DNA from: Sulfurimonas sp.
GTDB taxonomy: Bacteria > Campylobacterota > Campylobacteria > Campylobacterales > Sulfurimonadaceae
Direction of reading: 5' to 3'
Assembly: GCF_023229105.1 (NCBI RefSeq)
Contig: NZ_JALNZY010000036.1
Span: 1-19,874, forward strand
Length of the DNA stretch: 19,874 bases
Shown here in pieces: positions 7,228-12,794 of the stretch. Made by a program: the position numbers and the translations under genes. How positions within the stretch are numbered: the stretch's first letter is position 1; the number at the start of each line of letters is the position of its first letter. The notes under the pieces were generated by a model. That model was not told the origin of the DNA, searched no databases, and saw only the letters and a list, made by a program, of their open reading frames with translations.

Positions 7228-8043
7228 TCAGTCCATCTTCATAGAGAGATCAATCCAGTTTGCCTGATGGATAAGTGAACCGCTGCTTATTGCATCAACA
7301 CCTGTTTTAGCGTAAGACTCTATGGTTTGAAGAGATATATTTCCGCTGGCTTCAAGCAGTATATGTGCAAAGTTTTCATCTCTATATTTTACAACATCAC
7401 AAATTTGCTCAGGTGTCATATTATCACACATAACAATATCTGCCCCCGCTTCAAAAGCCTCCTTTGCCATCTCAAATGTTTCTGCTTCTACCTCTATTTT
7501 TGCCGTAAAAGGGATTTTATTTCTAGCTTTTTTTATATATACTTTTAAATTATCAATAGTTTTTAGATGCGTATCTTTAATCATCAGCGAATCATCAAGT
7601 CCCATTCGGTGATTTACTGCTCCGCCACAACGTGTGGCATACTTTTCAAAAACTCTCAAAAGGGGTCTTGTTTTTCTAGTATCTAAAAGTTTCACGCCGT
7701 ATGGTTCTAAAATTTCTGCATATTTTTTAGTCAAAGTCGCAATCGAACTTGCATGAAGGAGCATATTTAAAAGAGTTCTCTCTATCTTCAAGAGCACATG
7801 TGAGCTTCCGCTAATATTTGCTAAAACATCGCCTTTTACGAAACTCTCTGAATCATCTACATTCCAGCTTATCTCAAAATCTTCAAGTTCTGCCAAAACA
7901 TTTATATATGCAACGCCCGCAGTTATGCCATCACTCTTGGCAATTATTTTAGCAGTTGCGCTCACACTCGGCTCAACCAAAGCATAGAGATCTCCACGTC
8001 CAACATCTTGAGCCAAGGTTGCTTTTACAAACTCTTTCATCAT
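7228..8043 (-). CDS. nadC: Nicotinate-nucleotide pyrophosphorylase (carboxylating)
   Basis: NadC converts quinolinate and PRPP to nicotinate mononucleotide, CO2 and PPi, the step after NadA in de novo NAD synthesis. The 271-residue protein shows the quinolinate phosphoribosyltransferase motifs. These are KIERTLLNMLLHASSIAT (86-103), LDTRKTRPLLRVFEKYA (120-136), the HR and KDTH residues (HRMGLDD at 145-151, MIKDTH at 154-159), EVEAETFEMAKEAFEAGAD (184-202) and EASGNIS (231-237). Here LHASSIAT replaces the more usual SGIAT. The start at 8043 is chosen because ATGATG overlaps the nadA stop as ATGA; a longer frame from 8079 would run 36 nt further into nadA. Direct coupling with nadA fits the pathway. 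A 152-bp gap with hairpins follows before flhB. Confidence 0.96.
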   Translation of the reverse strand: MMKEFVKATLAQDVGRGDLYALVEPSVSATAKIIAKSDGITAGVAYINVLAELEDFEISWNVDDSESFVKGDVLANISGSSHVLLKIERTLLNMLLHASSIATLTKKYAEILEPYGVKLLDTRKTRPLLRVFEKYATRCGGAVNHRMGLDDSLMIKDTHLKTIDNLKVYIKKARNKIPFTAKIEVEAETFEMAKEAFEAGADIVMCDNMTPEQICDVVKYRDENFAHILLEASGNISLQTIESYAKTGVDAISSGSLIHQANWIDLSMKMD

Positions 8044-9038
8044 AGTGCCAACATTCTCTCTAGTGCAATTTTTGCCCATTTTTGTGTCTCTTCATCTACA
8101 AGTATCTCGTTTAATGGAGCGCCCTCATCAATAGATTTGAGTATATCATACAAATCTTGCAGCGTTGTCTCATTCATAGTCGGACACTCAGGTTTTGTAG
8201 AGGAGAGAACATAGGTATTTTTTGAGCGAAGACGGTTAACTAAGTTAAACTCGGTTCCAACCGCTACTTTTTGCTCCTCGGGCAACTCTTTGATATATTT
8301 TATAATTTGCGAAGTTGAACCTACAAAGTCCGCTGCATTACAGATTGCAGGGTCGCACTCGGGATGTACAACTATCAAAATACCAGGATATTTCTTGCGG
8401 TAAAAGTTGATATCATCTACACTAAAGAGCTGATGAACCGAGCAAAAACCGTTATAGCAGATAATATCCGCTTCCGCGAGGTTTGTTCCATCTCCGATGA
8501 CACAAGATTTCAGTCCCATCTGATTTGCTATATTTTGTCCCAAGCATCTATCGGGAACAAAAAGTATCTTTTTACCCTCACCGATAGCGTTTGTTATAAT
8601 TTTTTTAGCATTTGAACTTGTGCATACCATGCCGCCCATTTTTGCCACTTTTGCCTTTACGTCGGCGTTAGAGTTGATATATGTTATAGGCAAAATATTT
8701 TCATTTTTAATCCCTGCATCATTAAGCGCTTTTACCGATTTGTCAAACTGCATTCCGTCAATCATCGTAGCCATAGCGCAGCATGCTGCTTTTGGCATAA
8801 CAACTCTCTTGTTTGGCGATAAAACCTTTACGCTCTGCCCCATAAATCCCACCCCGCAAAAGACGACATACTCAGAGTTGTCCTCCTTTGTTTTAATGGC
8901 AAGCTCCAAAGAATCTCCCGTAATATCACCCATCTCAAAAACTTCATCTCTTTGATAAAAATGTGCAACAACCGTTACGCTTAACTTCTTTTTATATTCA
9001 TTTATTTTTTCTTTCAGCTCTTCGTTTGTAAGTTTCAA
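8040..9038 (-). CDS. nadA: Quinolinate synthase A
   Basis: NadA condenses iminoaspartate with dihydroxyacetone phosphate to quinolinate and needs a [4Fe-4S] cluster. The 332-residue protein has the three pseudo-repeat domains, each contributing a cluster cysteine: C86/C87 (AACCAMATMIDG), C228 (VHPECDPAICNAADFVGSTSQI) and C285 (KPECPTMNETT). The substrate motif VVAHFYQRDEVFEMGDITGDS (23-43) is present. The start codon appears to be TTG at 9038, with AGAGGA 6 nt upstream and only Ts between. It leads the long minus-strand gene train and overlaps nadC by 4 bp (ATGA). nadB is not in the window. The Cys pattern rules out a broken enzyme. Confidence 0.97.
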   Translation of the reverse strand: MKLTNEELKEKINEYKKKLSVTVVAHFYQRDEVFEMGDITGDSLELAIKTKEDNSEYVVFCGVGFMGQSVKVLSPNKRVVMPKAACCAMATMIDGMQFDKSVKALNDAGIKNENILPITYINSNADVKAKVAKMGGMVCTSSNAKKIITNAIGEGKKILFVPDRCLGQNIANQMGLKSCVIGDGTNLAEADIICYNGFCSVHQLFSVDDINFYRKKYPGILIVVHPECDPAICNAADFVGSTSQIIKYIKELPEEQKVAVGTEFNLVNRLRSKNTYVLSSTKPECPTMNETTLQDLYDILKSIDEGAPLNEILVDEETQKWAKIALERMLAL

Positions 9039-9064
9039 AAAAAATCCTCTTTTTTAGTAGCACC

Positions 9065-9070
9065 ATTATA
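9065..9070 (-). promoter_or_regulatory. Candidate -10 box for the nadA-led operon
   Basis: The minus strand reads a perfect TATAAT, giving a start site near 9058 and a leader of about 20 nt before the nadA TTG. The -35 area is poor. It faces away from the plsY promoter 37 bp off, in a 117-bp divergent region. This would be the main promoter for the genes running down to infB. Confidence 0.5.
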
Positions 9071-9083
9071 ACAAAAATATTAT

Positions 9084-9112
9084 TTGGTTCATAAAATTTA
9101 TATGCTTATAAT
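9084..9112 (+). promoter_or_regulatory. Candidate sigma-70 promoter for plsY-folB
   Basis: TTGGTT at 9084-9089 and a perfect TATAAT at 9107-9112 are 17 bp apart. A start site near 9119 would leave a leader of about 37 nt. AGAAGG (9144-9149) sits 6 nt before the plsY ATG. The -35 matches consensus at three positions only, but the -10 is ideal. Confidence 0.55.
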
Positions 9113-9155
9113 CATAGATGAAGTACAATTGCACAAATATTTCAGAAGGTTTTAA

Positions 9156-9770
9156 ATGGATTTTTTATTTAATACAAATGCTCAGTTTTTTATTGCGGCT
9201 TATCTTGTAGGCGGTATCCCTTTTGGTCTGCTTCTGGCTAAAAAATTTGCCGGTGTAGATATAAAAGCAAGCGGTTCAGGCAGTATTGGTGCTACTAACG
9301 TTTTAAGAGTCGTAAAAGAGAGCAATCCCTCTTTAGCCAAAAAACTTGGAATTGCAACACTAGCTCTTGATGCTATAAAAGGTGTTATAGTGCTTCTTAT
9401 AGCCTATTTTGCAGGAGTAAGCGAAGCTACCCTCTGGGGGATAGCAGTCTTAGCGGTCATAGGTCACTGCTTCTCCCCTTATTTGGGCTTTGAGGGAGGG
9501 AAAGGTGTCGCAACCGGCATGGGAGTCATGATGTTTATGCTTCCTGTTGAGACCATAATTGCATTAGCTGTTTGGGCATTTGGAGCAAAAGTTATAAGAA
9601 TATCCTCGCTCTCTTCACTTACTGCTCTTGGTGCACTAATCATTGCTAGTTTTATAATTCATCCAGACATGGCACACTCTCCTGTTTTAATTATAGGATT
9701 TATACTTTTTTACAAACATATACCAAATATTATACGCCTCTTTAGGGGCGAAGAAAAAAGAGTAGTATGA
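9156..9770 (+). CDS. plsY: Acyl-phosphate:glycerol-3-phosphate acyltransferase
   Basis: PlsY transfers a fatty acyl chain from acyl-phosphate to glycerol-3-phosphate, the first step of phospholipid synthesis, in the inner membrane. The 204-residue protein is of normal length, with several hydrophobic helices. The three cytoplasmic-loop motifs are present: GSGSIGATNVLR (40-51), HCFSPYLGFEGGKGVATGMG (104-123) and HIPNIIRLFRGEE (188-200). The ATG at 9156 has AGAAGG 6 nt before it. The stop overlaps the folB start as ATGA, so the two are co-translated. The partner PlsX is not in the window. Confidence 0.97.
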   Translation: MDFLFNTNAQFFIAAYLVGGIPFGLLLAKKFAGVDIKASGSGSIGATNVLRVVKESNPSLAKKLGIATLALDAIKGVIVLLIAYFAGVSEATLWGIAVLAVIGHCFSPYLGFEGGKGVATGMGVMMFMLPVETIIALAVWAFGAKVIRISSLSSLTALGALIIASFIIHPDMAHSPVLIIGFILFYKHIPNIIRLFRGEEKRVV

Positions 9771-10096
9771 CAATTCATATTGAAGATCTAAAATTTCAAT
9801 GTATTATTGGAATCTTAGACTTTGAGAGAGTAAAACCTCAAGATGTTATCGTAAACGCTGCTATAGAGTATGACTATAAAGATGGATTTATAAATTATGC
9901 AGATATTGTTCAAATTATAAAAAAAACAATGCTAAAAAGTCAATTTTTACTTATAGAAGATGCTTTAAAAGAGATAAATTTAAAGTTAGTTAAAGAATAC
10001 AAAGCGATAAAAAGCATAAATTTAAAAGTAACAAAACCCTCAATATTAAAAGGCTGCAAGGTAAGTGTAAGCGATTATTTCAATTCTCAATCTTAA
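9767..10096 (+). CDS. folB: Dihydroneopterin aldolase
   Basis: FolB cleaves 7,8-dihydroneopterin to 6-hydroxymethyl-dihydropterin and glycolaldehyde in folate synthesis. The 109-residue protein is slightly short for the family. It has the opening strand and turn (IEDLKFQCIIGILDFERVKPQ), with Glu20 in the position of the conserved pterin-contacting glutamate region. The C-terminal VTKPSILKGCKVSVSDY carries the conserved Lys90-Pro. It overlaps plsY by 4 bp. I recall folB directly before the cosR/hsrA regulator gene in Campylobacter jejuni, which matches the order here. The low-complexity Lys/Ile composition follows the AT-rich genome. Confidence 0.87.
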   Translation: MTIHIEDLKFQCIIGILDFERVKPQDVIVNAAIEYDYKDGFINYADIVQIIKKTMLKSQFLLIEDALKEINLKLVKEYKAIKSINLKVTKPSILKGCKVSVSDYFNSQS

Positions 10097-10103
10097 TTAT
10101 AAG

Positions 10104-10120
10104 TTAAAGTTTTATTAAAG
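10104..10120. promoter_or_regulatory. TTAAAG direct repeat at 11-bp pitch upstream of hsrA
   Basis: TTAAAG occurs at 10104-10109 and again at 10115-10120, exactly 11 bp apart. That is one helical turn and the usual spacing for tandem binding by OmpR-family regulators. The pair lies upstream of the hsrA -10 candidate. As I recall, HsrA (HP1043) of Helicobacter binds similar TTAAG-like direct repeats, so this is a candidate autoregulatory site. AT-rich DNA makes chance a real alternative. Confidence 0.4.
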
Positions 10121-10154
10121 AAAAATTAAAAACTACTTTAAATTAACCTAAAAT

Positions 10155-10160
10155 TATGAT
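10155..10160 (+). promoter_or_regulatory. Candidate -10 box for hsrA
   Basis: TATGAT lies 38 bp before the hsrA ATG in the 102-bp folB-hsrA gap. AGGA (10187-10190) sits 8 nt before the start codon. The -35 area is weak, in line with dependence on an activator or with the loose -35 of this phylum. Confidence 0.4.
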
Positions 10161-10198
10161 ATCATTTCGTCAAAATATTCACTCATAGGACAAAATTT

Positions 10199-10873
10199 AT
10201 GCGCATTCTAATTATAGAAGATGAAGTCACATTAAACAAAATGCTTGCGGAGGGGTTAAAAGAGTATGGTTATCAAAGCGATGTTGTTGAGACTCTCAAA
10301 GATGGAGAGTACTACCTAGATATTCGTAACTATGACCTAGTGTTGATGGATTGGATGCTTCCCGATGGAAACAGTATCGACATTATCGGCGATATCAAAA
10401 CTAAAACTCCAAAGACTGTTGTAGTAGTTTTATCTGCAAGAGACGATAACGAGAGCGAGATAGAAGCTCTTAGAAGTGGTGCTGATGACTATATCAGAAA
10501 ACCTTTTGATTTTGATGTTCTTGTTGCTCGCCTTGATGCTCGTCTTCGTTTTGGAGGCAGCAATATTATAGAGATTGAAGACCTAATTATCAATCCTGAA
10601 GAAGAAAAAATCACATACAAAGAGATTGATATAGAACTAAAGGGCAAACCTTTTGAAGTTCTTACTCACTTAGCGCGTCACCGTGATCAAATTGTTTCAA
10701 AAGAGCAGTTACTTGATGCTATCTGGGAAGAACCAGAACTTGTTACTCCAAACGTAATAGAAGTTGCTATTAACCAAATTAGACAAAAAATGGATAAACC
10801 TTTAAACATAACTACTATTGAGACTGTTCGCCGTCGCGGCTACCGTTTCTGTTTTCCAAAAGAGATAAATTAA
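10199..10873 (+). CDS. hsrA: HsrA/CosR-family OmpR-type response regulator with intact phosphoacceptor
   Basis: This 224-residue regulator has an N-terminal receiver (about 1-115) and a C-terminal winged-helix DNA-binding domain (about 123-222). The DNA-binding half contains GKPFEVLTHLARHRDQIVSK, the EPELVTPNVIEVAINQIRQK helices and ETVRRRGYRF. As I remember it, this is nearly identical to Helicobacter HsrA (HP1043), an essential regulator. Unlike that orphan protein, this receiver looks canonical: acidic pair E7-D8, phosphoacceptor D51 (LVLMDWMLPDG), S79 and K101 (RKPFDF). It should therefore be phosphorylatable. A histidine kinase gene follows after 143 bp on the same strand, a likely cognate partner. 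In HsrA/CosR the known targets include redox, energy and cell-cycle functions; targets here are unknown. Confidence 0.93.
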   Translation: MRILIIEDEVTLNKMLAEGLKEYGYQSDVVETLKDGEYYLDIRNYDLVLMDWMLPDGNSIDIIGDIKTKTPKTVVVVLSARDDNESEIEALRSGADDYIRKPFDFDVLVARLDARLRFGGSNIIEIEDLIINPEEEKITYKEIDIELKGKPFEVLTHLARHRDQIVSKEQLLDAIWEEPELVTPNVIEVAINQIRQKMDKPLNITTIETVRRRGYRFCFPKEIN

Positions 10874-10884
10874 CTATTTTATTT

Positions 10885-10911
10885 CGTGAAAGGAGTTATC
10901 TCTTTTTCACG
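10885..10911 (+). terminator. Stem-loop after hsrA, possible weak terminator or attenuator
   Basis: CGTGAAA (10885-10891) pairs with TTTCACG (10905-10911), enclosing a small inner GAG/CTC stem. No U-tract follows. An alternative 10-bp stem exists between AAAAGAGATA (10858-10867, crossing the stop codon) and TATCTCTTTT (10897-10906), which cannot form together with the first. It could tune read-through into the kinase gene. This is weak evidence. Confidence 0.35.
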
Positions 10912-10950
10912 CAGTAATACTCCATCCTCTAAAAGTCTGCATGCAAGAAA

Positions 10951-10992
10951 TTACAAATTTCTATTTTGAAGTTAAATAAGTTACAATTACAA
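10951..10992. repeat. Three TTACAA hexamers upstream of the kinase gene
   Basis: TTACAA occurs at 10951-10956, 10981-10986 and 10987-10992, the last two back to back. The first lies inside a 7-bp-arm inverted repeat (10946-10962). They may be regulator half-sites or simply AT-rich noise. The kinase ATG is 25 bp downstream of the last copy. Confidence 0.3.
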
Positions 10993-11016
10993 ACTTTATA
11001 TTACTATAGGTAAAAA

Positions 11017-12315
11017 ATGTTCTCACGAAGAAGTATCAGGCAAAGTTTTTTAATCCAACTCATAATTTCTTCTGCTTCTCTTATACTTATGTTTTCATAT
11101 ATTTTATACTATTATATCCAAAGCTCAATATTAGAAGAAAAACACAAAGATCTTCTTGTATATGCAAAAAATATTGCAAGCAACCAATCCATTTATGGGC
11201 AGGAAGTCCCTACGCCTGAAATCTATTTAGGAATAAGTATTGAAGTTATATATCTTAAGCAGCCTCTTTTGGATATTGATTTTTTTGAGATAACAAAAGA
11301 AAAAAAATCATACGTTGTGCTGATGCATCCACTTAATATAGATGAGCTAAGTTATATAAAAATAACAAAAGATATTACTCCCACAAGAGAGCTTTTAAAC
11401 AAAATTCTAAACTCTCTGTTTATCATAAATATTGCAGGTTTTTTACTCGTCGTTATATATGCAATCGCTCTTTCAAAGATGCTTGTCTTGCCTGTTAGAA
11501 CCCTAAGCAATAAGCTCTCAAACATGAACGAGCATCTTATGCGCCCTATCATAGTAGAGGAGCTACCAGAAGAGTTTGAGCCGCTTGGAGCTACTATTAA
11601 TCACCTTATTGCAAGAATACAAAATTTTGTAAAGTATCAAAAAGAGTTATTTATCGGAACGGCTCATGAGCTAAAGACTCCACTTGCGGTTATCAAACTC
11701 AAAAACCAAGTTACTCTTATAAAAAAACGCTCCGCAGAGGAGTATATAGATGCCATAAAAGTAACAAACAAAACCATAGATGAGATGAACATAATCGTTT
11801 CAAACATACTAAACATTGGTCGTCAAGAGGGAATGCAGCTTGAAAAACCTCAAGAGGTAGATGTCATAAAAGTCTTAAAACAGAAGGCTGATGACTTTAA
11901 TCTTTTAGCCGCAAACGAAGGAAAAACTCTTCAAATGCATTTTGAACCAGATGGTTTTATGACAATTATTCAAGTGGGTCTTCTAAATCAAATCGTACAA
12001 AATTTTCTACAAAATGCCCTGAAATTTACACCAAAAAATAAAAATGTAACGCTGAGAAGCTCTTTAAACAATCATGGTTTGCTAATAGAAGTAATCGATG
12101 AGGGATGCGGGATAGATGAGAGTTCAGATTTTTTTGCACCGTTTAAAAGAGCAGGTAATAAATCAGGCGTAGGTCTAGGGCTCTTTTTAGCTAAAAGCGC
12201 CGCAGATGCACTAGGTGCAAAAATAAGCATAAAAAACAGAACAGATGGGGTTTTAGGTACTGTAGCTACTTTAAACTTAAGCTCAAAACTTTCATGTATT
12301 CTGCCAACGAATTAA
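11017..12315 (+). CDS. Sensor histidine kinase
   Basis: This is a 432-residue membrane kinase. Transmembrane segments lie at about 11-33 and 131-154, flanking a periplasmic sensor region of about 95 residues. A HAMP-like linker follows (about 155-205). The HisKA helix carries phospho-accepting H217 (TAHELKTPLAVIK). The HATPase domain has an N box (QIVQNFLQNALKFTP, about 325-339), a D-x-G-x-G box (VIDEGCGID, 359-367) and the GVGLGL lid (384-389). All catalytic motifs are intact. It follows hsrA by 143 bp on the same strand, so it is probably the kinase for that regulator; this is inferred from position only. The periplasmic domain gives no clear ligand clue. AGG lies 6 nt before the ATG. No kinase follows cosR in Campylobacter as I recall it, so its presence here is notable. 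Confidence 0.93.
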   Translation: MFSRRSIRQSFLIQLIISSASLILMFSYILYYYIQSSILEEKHKDLLVYAKNIASNQSIYGQEVPTPEIYLGISIEVIYLKQPLLDIDFFEITKEKKSYVVLMHPLNIDELSYIKITKDITPTRELLNKILNSLFIINIAGFLLVVIYAIALSKMLVLPVRTLSNKLSNMNEHLMRPIIVEELPEEFEPLGATINHLIARIQNFVKYQKELFIGTAHELKTPLAVIKLKNQVTLIKKRSAEEYIDAIKVTNKTIDEMNIIVSNILNIGRQEGMQLEKPQEVDVIKVLKQKADDFNLLAANEGKTLQMHFEPDGFMTIIQVGLLNQIVQNFLQNALKFTPKNKNVTLRSSLNNHGLLIEVIDEGCGIDESSDFFAPFKRAGNKSGVGLGLFLAKSAADALGAKISIKNRTDGVLGTVATLNLSSKLSCILPTN

Positions 12316-12431
12316 AATAAGGTTTATGTTAGTTTCAGGAGCACTAAAAAGTGTGTTTAAGCGTAAAGCTAGCATTCATTTGTAATATTGCGTGCAAATT
12401 AAAAGTTACAAACAGCCAATAACTTTGTTTT

Positions 12432-12453
12432 AATTTTTACTTAAGTAAAAATT
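12432..12453. promoter_or_regulatory. 22-bp perfect palindrome, possible operator
   Basis: The sequence is its own reverse complement across 22 bp, centred on ACTTAAGT (12439-12446). It lies in the 223-bp gap after the kinase gene. It ends 14 bp before a candidate -10 (TATAAA, 12468-12473) of the ferredoxin-ppx pair, so it covers the -35 area. A dimeric regulator site is a good reading. A stem of an AT-rich terminator for the kinase transcript is the alternative. A weaker AAAGTTA/TAACTTT hairpin lies just upstream (12402-12426). Confidence 0.45.
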
Positions 12454-12467
12454 TAACTCTTTTCTGA

Positions 12468-12473
12468 TATAAA
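12468..12473 (+). promoter_or_regulatory. Candidate -10 box for the ferredoxin-ppx pair
   Basis: TATAAA, within TGATATAAAT, would start transcription near 12480 and leave a leader of about 60 nt that is extremely AT-rich. AAGG (12528-12531) lies 7 nt before the ATG at 12539. Other TATA-like hexamers in the leader (for example near 12520) would start too close to the ribosome-binding site. Between 12316 and 12401 I see nothing recognisable. Confidence 0.35.
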
Positions 12474-12538
12474 TCGGGCACATATAAATATATTTTATTG
12501 ATTTATTTATATTTGGATTATAACTATAAGGTATTTTA

Positions 12539-12790
12539 ATGGCTTTGATAATAAGTGATGAGTGTATTGCATGCGACGCATGTCGTGAAGAGTGCCCAAC
12601 TATGGCTATTGAAGAGGGAGATCCGATCTACTTCATAGATCCAGATCGTTGTACTGAATGTGTAGGTGTTTATGACGAACCTGCATGTATATCTGTCTGC
12701 CCGGTTGACTGTATTATTCCAGATAAAGATAATGTAGAATCTATTGCGGAACTTCAGTTTAAATATAAAAATATTTTAGCAGAAGAGTAG
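12539..12790 (+). CDS. 2[4Fe-4S] ferredoxin of the Alvin/YfhL type
   Basis: This 83-residue ferredoxin carries low-potential electrons. The first cluster motif is C9-x2-C12-x2-C15-x3-C19-P. The second is C38-x2-C41-x8-C50-x3-C54-P, with the 8-residue insertion (VGVYDEPA) typical of Allochromatium-type and YfhL ferredoxins, plus an extra C58. A short C-terminal tail of about 25 residues follows. The start is the ATG at 12539 with AAGG upstream. It precedes ppx by 4 bp, so the two are likely co-transcribed. As I recall, the same ferredoxin-phosphatase pair follows cosR in Campylobacter. Its redox partner cannot be read from the sequence. Confidence 0.95.
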   Translation: MALIISDECIACDACREECPTMAIEEGDPIYFIDPDRCTECVGVYDEPACISVCPVDCIIPDKDNVESIAELQFKYKNILAEE

Positions 12791-12794
12791 AGGT

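Noticed and set aside
8044..8079. Longer nadC start at an ATG at 8079
   Set aside because: It would extend the overlap with nadA to 40 bp and add a non-conserved leader. The ATGA at 8040-8043 is a standard coupling start and places the protein start at the family's usual position.
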